Below are positions 1 through 11,479 of a stretch of 46,605 nt of DNA, piece by piece; the first letter of the stretch is position 1; every line of letters starts with the position of its first letter. A program made the translations under genes and the position numbers. This DNA is from Priapulus caudatus (Eukaryota; Priapulida; Priapulimorpha; Priapulimorphida; Priapulidae): the NCBI RefSeq assembly GCF_000485595.1, contig NW_014577556.1, forward strand, positions 41,080 through 87,684, given 5' to 3'. Under the pieces are notes generated by a model. The model saw only the letters and a list, made by a program, of their open reading frames with translations, was not told the DNA's origin and did not search any database.

Positions 1-108
<108 letters not shown>

Positions 109-147
109 ATCAATCAATGTGCTAATTATTTTGCTTTTGTTTCGTAG

Positions 148-884
148 AGCGGCGATGATAATTACAAATACAAGCACGACCAGTACTATAGTAGCTACGG
201 TGACAAGCAAGACTATGGTGGCTATGGCAGCATTTATCTAAATGGGAAGCAATCGACCAACAAGGGAAAGGGAAAATTCTACTTTAGCAAAGGAGACGGT
301 TCGTACATTTCTTATAGTGTAATTATGTATATTTGCTGTAGAGACAGTTAGCCATTGGTGATTGTAGTACAGTAATTATAACATGTTTTCGCTTCTTGTG
401 CGATGACTAGATTCGAAGCGGTATTATTATAACTAGATCTTAGTGACATCATTTTCCTTAACATGACGCGCTACGCAGCAGTTCCGCATTGTCTACCCTC
501 TTGTTGGACACGTACAGTTTACAGCTTTGCGATTAGAAGTGACCTTTACTGCAGTCACGGCTGGGAGCTTGTTACAAACAACCGATGATTATTCCTCACG
601 CATAGCTGGGAAGAGATTGAACGGATGTTATTTAGCCGGACAATGGTGATTAGCAACCACGCGTAGATCGTAACCGCTGAGCTAAAATGTCAAAATAGAA
701 CTTCTTATTTACAGGTAAATACCTTTACGACAACTATCACCAGGATCACGGCGGCAACAAACACTACAAGGATAATGGTTACAAGGCCCATAACAACGGC
801 AAGGGGTCCTTTTACGGAAAAGGCAACTATGGTTCAGACAACAAATACAACAACAAGCACCACTACTATAACAGCCACGATTGA
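148..884 (+). CDS. secreted Y/G/K-rich domain protein, short paralog (5' partial, 2 exons seen)
   Basis: Exons 148-298 and 715-884, 106 residues to a TGA stop. A pyrimidine-rich acceptor (TTTCGTAG) precedes AGC at 148. The donor at 299 interrupts codon DG (phase 1) and the acceptor TTTACAG ends at 714; joining restores the frame. The peptide opens with a Y/G/D-rich stretch (S-G-D-D-N-Y). At about residues 39-94 follows the domain shared with the genes at 6167-10226 and 15421-18877, including FYFSKGDGKY and DHGGNKHYKDNG. It ends almost directly after the domain in an H/Y/N-rich tail, so this is the minimal family member. The missing first exon should encode a signal peptide, because both siblings have a phase-0 intron at this point. 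I do not recognise the family; a secreted structural role is inferred from composition only. Confidence 0.72.
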
Positions 885-2859
885 TGTAGATATCCTACGA
901 ATTCGTGTTTTGCGGCTGCTTTCTAATTTAAGCTATGTGTCGATAGCACGTCTCCATGTCTCATACAAAGTGCTTAACGTAGATCAGAACGTATAAGATA
1001 AGGAGTATTAAAATTAATTGCACAGATGGGCTACAAAAATCGCATACGCTGTTATTACGTTTTACCAGAATTTTATGGAATCGTCTATTGTTTTAATAAT
1101 TATTATTTTATAATGTTATAATATAATATAGTTAATATTTTATAACAATAAGTTGGGAGTAATTTTGTATTATATCCTAATATACCACAATCAAATTGCC
1201 TTTTACTTGATCGCTAGTTTTTCGTGTTTCGTTCTGTAATTTTAAACACATGCATATCTATTACTCTTTTTTTCGCCTCACTTTATTTGACTGACATGAC
1301 GCAAAGATACGAACATCATGGTCGACGCAACGAAGGCGGCGAAAGAAAACAGATCTATCCTGTTTTTCTGCACATTGCTAGAGACATTTTCTTAATTTAA
1401 GCCACTCGCAAATACGCATACAACGTGAGTGATTACAATTACCAGATACCAAGTCATTTAATATCACACTTAGCAGTTGGTCTCGCGCCATGAGTCAAAT
1501 AAACTAATATAAAAAAATACATATACTAGTATTGACGTAGTTTTCCTGTTATCGGTACACACGCTCACATAGTTACGAAATTGTTCTGATATCCTATAGC
1601 AATAGTTCAGCAAAGCTGTATCATAGCACTCGTTCAAAGTTCGATATGCAAATCTGTTTAGATGTATCGGTGTTGTGCTGAATATATTTAAGCTGATTTG
1701 CTATACGCTGCGTTTATTTCGATCTGGTAATCAAGAGAAAAAAACATAACTGAATGCTGCTAGGCTGCTAGCAGTCAATAACTGCGAAATTTCATGCATT
1801 TTCTCATTCACGTATTGCGTAATTTACTAATCCATATACACTAATCGCCATTTTTTGAATAAGCATCATATGAAATTATAGCCTTCTAAACAAGGAAAAG
1901 CGCCTCAATGAAATTAGGATAAATTGTTTGAAGGCCGAAATCAACATCGCAACATAAAAAGGCAATAATGACCGTGGGCGATCTATGTATGTTTACAAAG
2001 CTTCACACTGTTACACGTTTTTACGATCGACAGATAGGTGATATAAACACGTAGTTTTATCAGGCAGATTGGAACCAATTTCACAGTAAGATTGTCTATA
2101 TAATTATTCCTTGCAACACTCATAATTCATTTTAAATGACAAGCAAAGTGTAAGAGCAGACTGGTAAATTCAGAAACCCGAAACTTTTCTCACCCGAATA
2201 TCACAATTTACCATAGTTATATATTTCAAATTCACAATTTTTTTAAAAATCAGTATGATGGTGTCTGCGGGCAGTAATTACAAGGTAGTAATAATACCCC
2301 CTTTTTATTAAAGTGCTGACGATGACGCGTCAACCTTTGATCTCTATGAAACAAATCTTCGTTTACTTTAGTGGCGTACGTGGTGCGCGTGTACATACTG
2401 GCGATAATGCGACAGATCAAGGGTAAATCAGTGCACATCCTCAAACCTTCAGTAGATATAGAGCTGCGCACAAACGCTAACGTGAGTCAACGTCGATAAC
2501 TGGATGAGCTACACTAAGTCTGCCAGAATGTACATATCGAGCGGGTAAGACTTTCATGCAGCTACTGAATATCATTGATTTATTAGTTCTATATGCCCAG
2601 CGTTCGTCTTTCATTCGAGTCACAATGTACCAACAGTGACAGTAAACTATATGGTTTATCGCATCTTTTACTTTCGAATTTAGTTTACTCTTTTTTTAGT
2701 TTTTAACTACCCGAGCATTTATCATTTATACACATTTATCTATACAACATTTGTCTTTTCAGCTATTGACCAAGAAAAGATTAAATCAATTCTCCAAGTA
2801 TCAGTCTAGTTAAACAAGTTGCAACCGTAGATGACTCCATAAGTTCCGCACGCTGGTAC
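885..2859. other. AT-rich intergenic region, no gene seen
   Basis: This stretch holds the 3' end of the first gene and the upstream region of the LRR gene. Only short open frames without splice or codon support occur. I see no RNA gene, repeat family or protein similarity. Confidence 0.6.
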
Positions 2860-2866
2860 TATATAT
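2860..2866 (+). promoter_or_regulatory. TATA box of the LRR receptor gene
   Basis: TATATAT lies at 2860-2866. An in-frame ATG at 2869 is only three bases downstream, so it would sit upstream of the expected transcription start (about 25-30 bases after the box). This favours the ATG at 2920, which is followed by a cleaner signal peptide. Confidence 0.5.
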
Positions 2867-2919
2867 CCATGATTGGGTCGTTACCGTTATCATTTGTGAT
2901 CGAGAGCATCAGACCGAAA

Positions 2920-4056
2920 ATGTCGTCGGGCAGAATGTGTATTGTTGTGCTATTGACAAGTATTCTACTGACGTCAGTTGCACCTAACCAACGTGATAGT
3001 GCCTGCCCTCCCCAGTGCTCATGCATCGCGTTCCAAGTTGTGTGTGACCAACAATGTTTTAATCAAACTCAGATGTCAAGCGTATTTGATAACATCAACG
3101 ACCATGCGATTGAGATCTTGGTCACCGGAAACGTCTTTCCCAATATGACCGAAGAACTGTTCTGGTATAACAAGGAAAGCGTTCGAAGTCTTGACATATC
3201 GAACAACAGTATTCAAATATTGTCGAGCAGAACTTTCCAGTTTCTGAGCAATCTTGAAACACTCCATATGGCAGACAACACGATTTCTATGAACCCGATT
3301 AGTCTCTTCAGAAAGGTTCCCGGTGTAAAAGATGTTTCCATGCGAAGCGCCTTCCAGAGTATCAGCAACGGATCTTACATAGTGCCGAACTTGACAGAAA
3401 TCTTTCTTGACGTAGACTTAAATTCTTTGCGATACTTAGATTTATCTGGTAACAACCTTTCGGTAAATGGCGGATTCCGTAGTCTGTGTAACGCAAGGCA
3501 GCTAAAACTACTGAAATTAAGTAATGCTGGCTTGCGAAGTCTTCGCTTTAACACTGACTGTTTCTCACAAATAACGGAGATTGATATATCGCTGAACGAG
3601 ATTGACTACCTTGATGCAGAGGATAGAAGCGCACTGGAGGCGATGCCTAAATTATCGATGTTGAACATATCACTTAATCCGTTTCGCTGCGACTGCATAG
3701 CCAAGGGTTTTATCACGTGGTTACAGAATAAATCGCTGAGTTTTAACGTGGTAGACAAAGATCGTGTAACATGTTCCGGCGTGTCACTATACAATATAAA
3801 TGTTGCTGAGATTGGTTGCAATTCGTTATTGGGAATGTCAATCGTTAACGGGCGTTTAACGTCGTGGGGTCTTCTCTCACTTTCGGTCGTTGTCATGATC
3901 AGCGTTATGATTATAATTGGAATCATAGTTAAACACAAAACAACGTTGGCTCGTAAAAGCTATCGGCTGCTGAAACACTTGCGGAGAAATGACTATAGAT
4001 CGCTAGGAATAGAAGAACAAGAGTTCGAGGAAGATGTGATGATTTATGCAGTTTAA
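2920..4056 (+). CDS. LRR transmembrane receptor, Toll-like-receptor-like ectodomain lacking a TIR domain
   Basis: Intronless frame of 378 aa from ATG 2920 (an in-frame ATG at 2869 would add 17 residues; see the TATA box). Residues about 5-21 form a signal peptide. A cysteine cap CPPQCSC (29-35, further Cys at 42 and 46) is a leucine-rich-repeat N-cap. LRRs run over about 88-255, with LDISNNSIQIL and LRYLDLSGNNL. NPFRCDC (253-259) with Cys 285 and 300 makes an LRR C-cap. A hydrophobic helix at about 317-337 is the membrane span. The 41-residue tail ends EEQEFEEDVMIYAV. Known biology: this order is that of Toll-like receptors, whose TIR domain starts with a similar acidic-aromatic-hydrophobic strand just after such a basic juxtamembrane stretch. 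Here the frame stops there. It may be a decoy or co-receptor, an ordinary short LRR protein, or a truncated TLR. N-glycosylation sequons are frequent. Confidence 0.85.
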   Translation: MSSGRMCIVVLLTSILLTSVAPNQRDSACPPQCSCIAFQVVCDQQCFNQTQMSSVFDNINDHAIEILVTGNVFPNMTEELFWYNKESVRSLDISNNSIQILSSRTFQFLSNLETLHMADNTISMNPISLFRKVPGVKDVSMRSAFQSISNGSYIVPNLTEIFLDVDLNSLRYLDLSGNNLSVNGGFRSLCNARQLKLLKLSNAGLRSLRFNTDCFSQITEIDISLNEIDYLDAEDRSALEAMPKLSMLNISLNPFRCDCIAKGFITWLQNKSLSFNVVDKDRVTCSGVSLYNINVAEIGCNSLLGMSIVNGRLTSWGLLSLSVVVMISVMIIIGIIVKHKTTLARKSYRLLKHLRRNDYRSLGIEEQEFEEDVMIYAV

Positions 4057-4177
4057 GTGATAACAAAATGTACAGTAGCTACAGTTCATCTTATTTATCT
4101 ACGTTCATCTTATTTACCTACTCCTTGGTTTATTTTCAATTGAAATGTGCTAATTATTGTACTGTCATATCGATAAT

Positions 4178-4183
4178 AATAAA
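4178..4183 (+). other. candidate polyadenylation signal of the LRR gene
   Basis: AATAAA about 120 bases after the stop codon, in an AT-rich 3' region. A second AATAAA lies near 4830. Either could serve. Confidence 0.4.
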
Positions 4184-5778
4184 AAACAAACGTGGAAGAC
4201 TGCAACCAGATTTTATGGATATTCACATGGATAGATTGTTAATTTGTTGTCATACCAACTGTAAGCATAAAAGTTCATAACTAAATAGTAATATGCGTAA
4301 GTAAATGCGAGATCATAACACGAAATTAAATGGATACTACACCCTAGAATTTTAGGGTATATTATGATAGTAAGTGCATAAATAATAGTATATATAGGTC
4401 TACCTACAAATTTCTATAACCATGCATTCACACTTGTCATAAAACAACAGTGAGTTTCGAAATAATTATTTTTGGCCGCTGACATAACTCCGCGCGATGA
4501 TGCTGCCACCCTAAATAAGTTGCGCTTTTTCCGATTTATTTTGCACGTTACAGACCGAGGGCTAATTCACAAAGAGTGCAATTATATTTGTACCTAAATG
4601 TATTTAATTGAACGATTTTTATTTTAAGACAAGTTCGTCCTTATTATAACTAAATCAAAAAGTTGTTGATAATATATTGCAATCCGTTTCCTCTTAAATG
4701 ATTAAATTACCCTCGATCTGTTGCCTGCAGCCGAAAAGTTGCTATGTCCAACTTTGAAAGCAGATGGGCATGTAGTGGTATCGAATTTCTAGCACCATCA
4801 AGTAGTACATTTGTGTGTTATTTGTACAAAATAAAATGTATGAAAATACAATTAGTGTTTCTGTTTACTTTTCATGCTTATATACCTTCTTTATATGCCC
4901 TAATTTGCCGGTGAAATACAGAGAGACGCCAGTATCTGAACAGTACTGGATAGTACAGTACAGTACAGAATAGTGTTAGACAACAGAAATTACCAGATCG
5001 TCTAGATTTTTGCAAATTTAACCAACGTAAAAACATTTTTATCAGGTGAGAGTTTGAGGATATATTTAGTAACGTTAGTTCTTACTTTTAATGTAAAAAA
5101 ATGGCAATTTTTTTTTTACAAATTTTACCATAGAAAATTCGTGACGTAGTCCCTTTAATGTTATGAGAATAGCGTGGACAGAAACGTATCGCAGCTATGA
5201 GACAACTTGTGATAAGAGGAACTTCATAATTTAATGTCACACGGATGCTGATTGGATTAGAATCACAAAATTCAAATTCATACACATTTATTTTACATCA
5301 CAGTAATTTATGCATATTATGATGATTAACCACATAAAAATAATATCTGATGAAAAAACGACACGAACATGAATTTAATTTGCACGATTTGACATGATTC
5401 TGCATAGCAATTAATACAAAGCGAGCGTCATGACTCATCAAAATATCCAAAACAAGAGAACAATCGCCACTCGTAAATGTTTGCTTTGGTATACGATTGG
5501 TAGATATAAGTAGTGTTTCTGACGTGTTTTCCATGAAAATACATGTTTTACTCATTAATTGATAATGTAAAATCACTATAATTGAAATTCTTTGTGTAAT
5601 TTCGTTATTTTCATTTTGGTATTAAAGTAACGAGAGGGTCTTTACGATATTTCTGTCAACGGTTTACGAGTCGAAGTTAATGTTAAGACTAATGTTAAGA
5701 CTAATTTTGCTTCTGACAACAGTATTTCATTTCACCTAAGGTAGGATTTTCATACTATATATATATAAACGCGGCCAC
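4184..5778. other. AT-rich intergenic region, no gene seen
   Basis: Short open frames on the minus strand (5088-5576) have no start context, splice sites or recognisable domains. A TATA-like run at about 5757-5768 leads directly into the LINE fragment and is more likely simple AT sequence than a promoter. Confidence 0.5.
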
Positions 5779-5943
5779 CTTAAACGCGGTAGACCCATCA
5801 AAACGTTTGTTAAAAGCTTGCTGCCAATGACACAACTGACATCAACTAAAGAGCTGGCCACAGTCATAAGCGACCGTGAAGTTTGGAGTGATATCTGTTG
5901 TTCCCGACTCAAGGAAGCATCATGCCCACCTTGGTCGACGTAG
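5779..5943 (+). mobile_element. LINE-type retrotransposon ORF2 C-terminal fragment
   Basis: An open stretch of 54 codons ends at TAG 5941. It reads KRGRPIKTF, then an ELATVISDREVWSDI segment, then RLKEAS and the stop. Known biology: many animal LINE ORF2 proteins end in an RGRPxxT motif followed 20-30 residues later by DRExW. The order and spacing match, and the fragment is followed at once by TAGTAATAG and an AT microsatellite, like the simple-sequence 3' tails of some LINE clades. No RT motifs precede it, so it is a 5'-truncated copy, the usual outcome of target-primed reverse transcription. The clade cannot be fixed from this piece. Confidence 0.55.
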
Positions 5944-5952
5944 TAATAGTAG

Positions 5953-5954
<2 letters not shown>

Positions 5955-5986
<32 letters not shown>
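5955..5986. repeat. (AT)n microsatellite
   Basis: Pure AT run directly after the LINE C-terminal fragment; it may be that element's 3' tail. Confidence 0.9.
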
Positions 5987-5989
<3 letters not shown>

Positions 5990-6166
5990 CGCAACAAATA
6001 TTCGTGATAAAATGACACGATTGAGATGCCGTTAATCCATAATAACATTTATAACAAAGTTGAGTAAATCGATGACATGTCTTTGTGACATTTTATAGGT
6101 TAATTGGCAATGAGTTAGCTTGGTAGACCACCAACGGGCTGAATAATGGTAGAACGTAGACACATA

Positions 6167-9100
6167 TTATTGGGTAGCTTGCCGCTGACGTGTTTGAAAA
6201 CGCAAATGCGGCCGAAATTGCCCTGGTCCGGCATGTGACTCGTCGGCCTCGTAACCACGTGAACGTTGGTATTCTCGTTCTAGAACCTCTCGCCCGTTCG
6301 TACCAGGAGATGAATAATAAGCGCTCGATGAATCCCGCGCCTTGTTCTCGTGATCTCGATCGGGCCTGCGCCGTAATACATGACTCTCGGGCGATCTGAA
6401 GTTTTCGGGCTTTCTAAATTGTTGTGCGCCGCCAATCGCAGCGCTCTCCGATTGATATTCACGCGAAAAGGCAGGAATAGGCATGCTGACCGCTGGATTT
6501 GGTACAACATATGGATTGTACTTTGATCGGGCATCGTCATCACGCGGAATGAAGCGACGTCGTTCGTGTGTGTGTTGCGGTCTCGAGCTGCGATACGCGA
6601 ACGCCTGTCTGTCGCGACGATGTGTACGATAGTCATCGCCATCGTCGTCGTCGTAGCTTCCTTCGTTTCTGTCGCTGTACGCATTCGCTGATTCGCGTTC
6701 CGAGTATTTGTCTCGCCGAGAATCCGACGTCTGCTGATACCTCGAATTCCCGGGTCCATAAGAGGATCTTTTTTGCGCGATTCTCGACTCCACTTTGTCC
6801 GACCGGTGTCGCGCTGAATCCCTGTCGTTAGGGGCGCTGATATGAGAGAACGGCTGAGACTGATCGCGGCGGTCCTCGCCTCTGCTGTATCGCCGGTCGC
6901 CGTAGTTATTTGCTGACTGCTTCCTGTCGGATCTATCCGTGCTTCCTCTATCGTTAGTAAGATCTTGCTGGAAGCGCTCGCGCGGAGTCACGTTCCGAGG
7001 AGCACCTGGCGTTGTCTCTCTGCGAGCAGGGCTGTCATCTTGCCGTGATCCGGCGGACGGCGAGACATCCATCTTGTTCTGTATCAATGCATGGGCCGGG
7101 TAGGCCTGTCGCTCCTGTGATGAGTGCGTTCTGGGGTTATTAGAGTAGTCGGGCGACGTTATTACAGGGTAAGGAGGCGGAGCAGAGGGAGATGTAATCG
7201 ACTCAGTTTCAGCATTGTACGCAACCGGGGAGCTTGATTGCTCGCTGTAGGTTGGCGCAAATGGCGCTGCGGGTGCAGTGTAGCGGCCACCGTGTCCGTC
7301 GTTGCTCGACGTTAAAAGGCTTATCAGTGCCGCCGTGTCCTCTCCTGCGAACTTGCCTAGAGCTAGCGCCTGTTGGGGCAAGCTACTATAGCTAGGCGCG
7401 CTGTTGTGTTGCTCCGCACCGTGATGAGCATCCTTGTGGTATTGGCCCTTCCCGTCGAAATACCCCTTACCGTCTTCTTTTATCTTGCGTCCGTTATCGA
7501 TGTAGTACCTGTTACCTCCCTTGTCAAGGTAGAGATTTTTGTAGAAATATTTTCCCTCGCCTTTCGTGAATTGGAATGTCCCGTAACCGTCCGAATGAAT
7601 GATTTTACCGTTATCCTGTAAAAACAGAGAGACGCAGTGTGTCGTATTTATCGCTCCATCGTTCAGATAAATAGATAATGACCTATTTAACTATACATTA
7701 ACTACATTAGTAGGTAAAGTAACCAGTAAACCGTCAATTATAATGCGTTCATGACGTCTTCTCAACACCTGAGACAGTAGGTTAACCAGTATGAATTATG
7801 CAAGTAATAATTTCTGTATTATTTCTGTATCATGTTGTTAAATGTATGTATAACAACGTAGGCCCTACGACAGCACGGGGATATATAATAACATGAAATA
7901 ATTTTACGAAAATATTGCACAATAACTCTCAATAAATAAGATAATAATTATTTCCCCGTGCGTCGTCAGAAAATTGTTTGCGCACACGCGAAGGCTGTAT
8001 TAACCACAGCACGTCGCCCGCGCACCGCGACACAGATTGTTCACATTGGGTCGACCGCTTATAGTCAGAGGTTAAACGCAGTCACCAGTTAGGTGAGACA
8101 ATGTTTAGATTGTGGATGAAAATTCTGTAATTATACGATCAGGTTATGCTTACACGCGGTCAATGAGGTTTCTAAAAAAACAATGTCAAATGCACACACA
8201 CAAACCACACGCGCGCGCGCAACACGCACACGCACGCACGCAGCGCACGCGCATGCAACACCGGCAGCACACACACCACACATACACACACGCACGCAGC
8301 GCCACCGACACAGAGAGGAAGACAGAGAGAGGAGGCGAAACAGAGAGAGAGAGCAACAAAGAGAGAGAGAAAGAGAAAGAAAGAAGAGAGAGAAGACGAG
8401 AGAGAGCAGAGAGAGAGAGCGCGAGAAAAGAGAGAGAGAGAGAGAGCGAGAAAGAGAGCAGGAGCGAGAAAAAGAAAGAGCGAGAAGAGAAGAGAGAGAG
8501 AGAGGAGAGAGAGAGCGAGTAAAGAAGAAGAGACAGAAGGACAGGCACACACACACAAACACACACACACACACACACATAAATCCACACACCACACACA
8601 CACACCAACACACACACACACCACACACAACACACGTTTCACGCACGCACGCACGCACGCAACGCACGCACGCACGGCCACACAACACAACACACACACA
8701 CACAGTGCACACATCAGTACACACACACACTTATATATATATATATATATAATATATAGATATATATATATATATTATAGTTTATTGATATTAGCCTAGT
8801 GGCTCATGGCAAAGTAGGTGTACTATTCTGGGGAGCGTGCACACATACTAGTGCGCATGCGTTCACTTTGTTTTCAATCACACAGACATACTCAACGTGG
8901 GTTCTTCCTCCAATACAGTGGCATTAATCACTTATATAGATGTCAACAGCCGTGAGCAAATACGCAACACCTACGTATATCTGTCCTTTTCCGCCGCGAT
9001 CATCGACGGCCTTCTTGTTGTCGTACTCTTGTTTATGATCATATTTTCCCTCGTTAAGCCTTTTGCCGTGGTTGTTGTAGGCACCAGCGTTATAATCCTG

Positions 9101-10226
9101 CCCATACCCATTGCTAAAAGCCGACACCTGTAACATACAAATTTTGACTATTGAACATTGACATTTACACACTGAAACATTTTCGTCACTTTATGCAAAC
9201 ACGTCTTCGACCATTATTCGACACATAAACACGCACGAACGCAACGCACGCACGCACACCACGCACGCACGCACAGCACGCACGCTAGCACGCTCGCACG
9301 CACTGCACGCACGCTCGCACGCACGCACGCACGACACCACACACAACACACACCACAACACACGTACGGCACACACCGCACGCGTTTTTATATATGTATG
9401 TATGTATGTATGTATTATGTATTATGTATATGTATGTATGTATGTAATGTATGTATGTATTAATGTATGTATATGTATGTATGTATGATATGTAGGTATG
9501 AGATGAATATCGATGTATGTATCGTATGTAGTATGTATGTATGTATGTATGTAGTAATGTATGATGTATGATGTAGTATGTAGTATGTATTGTATGAATG
9601 TATGATGTATTATCGTAATGTATGTATGTATGTATGTATGTATGTAATGTATGTATGCTTAATGTATGTATGTTATGTATGTAGTATGTATGTATGTAGT
9701 TATGTAGTGTATTTATGTATGTATGTATGTATGTTATGTAATGTATTTATGTATGTATGTATGTATGTTATGTATGTATTAATTATGTTACTGATATGTA
9801 GTAATATGTTATGTAGTAGTGTATGTAGTATGTATGTATTATTATGATGTAGTATGGTATTATGTAAGTATGTAGTACACTCGCTCACGCGATCGCTCAA
9901 TGCCTCCACGCCACTCGTATTACTGTATGTATGTATGTATGTATTATGGTATTATGTATGTAATGTATGTAATGTATTACGTGTGTGCGAGTGCCATCTC
10001 TCTCTCTCTCTCCTCTCTACTTCCGCCTCTCTCGTTGTAGTGGTGGGTGTGTGGGTGTGTGTGTGTGTGGTGTGTGTGGTGTGCGTGTGTTGTGTGTGTT
10101 GTGTGTGGTGTATGCTTTATGTACGTTTCTCGAATTTTAAATACTTACAATAAGGAGTAATACGACAATGGCACCTCCAGAACCACGGCTTGTCACTCCC
10201 GCTAGAAAATATGACATGCACGACAT
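6167..10226 (-). CDS. secreted Y/G/K-domain protein with long charged R/D/S/Y tail (3 exons)
   Basis: Exons on the minus strand: 10226-10149, 9127-8975 and 7615-6167, 559 aa, all junctions phase 0. Exon 1 encodes 26 residues ending GAIVVLLLI before a GTAAGT donor. Exon 2 continues VSAFSNGYG, giving a plausible signal peptidase site after VSA. Translation could instead start at the fourth residue (Met). Exon 2 (residues 27-77) is Y/N/G/K-rich and ends at a GTAGGT donor. Exon 3 opens with the shared domain (about 85-140: FQFTKGEGKYFY, KGGNRYYIDNG). A short alanine/leucine helix-like stretch follows (157-178). The rest, about 380 residues, is low complexity: first S/P/A/Y, then rich in RD, RS, DR and YS, with RRR and RQRQ clusters. 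The stop is TAA at 6167. Introns and the upstream region are packed with microsatellites. No known family is recognised. An extracellular, highly charged disordered protein is inferred. Confidence 0.75.
8197..8775. repeat. compound microsatellite in intron 2 of the minus-strand gene
   Basis: Ordered blocks on the + strand: CACG/CA-rich (8197-8310), GA-rich (8310-8525), CA-rich (8540-8720) and TA (8730-8775). All open frames here are periodic low-complexity peptides with no coding meaning. Confidence 0.9.
9230..10130. repeat. CACG, TGTA and GT microsatellite complex in intron 1
   Basis: CACG/CGCA repeats (9230-9385) are followed by a degenerate TGTA tetranucleotide array (about 9390-9990), a short CT run (10000-10035) and a GT-rich block (10040-10115). 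The frequent single-base slips in the TGTA array make the length unreliable. It lies between exons 1 and 2 of the minus-strand Y/G/K-domain gene. Confidence 0.9.
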
Positions 10227-10384
10227 CAACGTGCGTCCTCGCTTGAAACACATCACTCACGATATGCGGGACTGGTTGGGAGCATTCATGGATTACCTGC
10301 TCAAACATTATCTCACCTAATTCTTTTTGTGCTAATTGTGGGGCGGAATTTTGTGCCGGCTGGGTAAGCAAAGAAAGTCGTCTG

Positions 10385-10389
10385 AGTAG

Positions 10390-10441
<52 letters not shown>

Positions 10442-10603
10442 TCTTGCTCTCTCTCTCCTCTCTCTTTCTTCTCTCTCTCTCGCTCTCTCTCTCGCTCGTC
10501 CCGTCCCGCTCTGTCCTCCCATCGCTCTCTCTTCTCTCTCTCTCGCGCACTCTCTCTCTCTCTTGAATCTCTCTCACGCAATCTCGCTCCCTCTCTCAAT
10601 ATA

Positions 10604-10637
<34 letters not shown>

Positions 10638-10973
10638 CTCTCTCTGCTCTCAATCTCGCTCTCTCGCTCGCTCTTTCTTTCTCTCTCTCGCGTCTGCTCC
10701 TCTTCTTCCTCACGGCGCTCTCTCCTCTCTCTCTCTGAACTCTCTCCACGCAATCCGGGCTTGCCGCGCTCTCAATAACTCTCTCCTCTCTCTCTCCTCT
10801 CTTCTCTCTCCTCTCTCCTCTCTCTCGCTCGCTCTCTTGGTCTTACGACCGCTCCTTCTCTACTCTTGCTATATTCCCTCCCTCTACCGCTTTCGCTTCT
10901 GCACAAACTCTCTCCTCTCCTATCTCTCTCTTGTACTCCGCTCCCTATACACCACACACACACACACACACAC

Positions 10974-11012
<39 letters not shown>

Positions 11013-11122
11013 ACACACACACACACACCACACACACAACACATCACAAAACACACACACACACCACACACACACACACACCAACCACTACACCACACAC
11101 ACAGCACACACCACACACCACA

Positions 11123-11153
<31 letters not shown>

Positions 11154-11330
11154 CAACACACACACCACACAACAACACACACACACACACACAAAATACC
11201 ACACAACACGCCCTCCCGACCTTCCCCTTTTCTTTCTATCTCCCCTGCTCTCTCTCTCTCTTCCTCTCTCTCGCGCGCTCTCTCTCTCTTACACTCTCTT
11301 GTCTACTCTGTATCACTTGCTTTCTTTTTA
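10385..11330. repeat. CT-rich then CA-rich microsatellite upstream of the minus-strand gene
   Basis: (CT)n with interruptions (10385-10860), (CA)n with interruptions (10945-11200), and a further CT-rich stretch (11230-11330). It begins about 160 bases upstream of the start codon at 10226, so it lies in the proximal promoter or 5' leader of that gene. Confidence 0.9.
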
Positions 11331-11479
11331 GGTCATTTGCTTCGCTTTTCTCCCCATCTCTCGCTCAGTTATTCCCGCACTTAGCCCTCTCTTTCTCACT
11401 CGTTCGTTCGCACATCCCCCTCTTCCTCCTTCCCCACTCTCACTAGCTCCGCGTTCTCTCGCTGCGCTCGCGGCGTTTA

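Noticed and set aside
6190-6831. Plus- and minus-strand frames overlapping the charged tail exon
   Set aside because: Shadows of the minus-strand exon 7615-6167, without splice or start support.
8112-8752. Several overlapping 130-200 codon frames on both strands
   Set aside because: All are periodic R/E, H/T or C/V peptides from GA and CA microsatellites inside an intron.
10837-11446. Three long plus-strand frames rich in H and T
   Set aside because: Translations of CA and CT microsatellites; all three phases are open, which is the mark of simple sequence.
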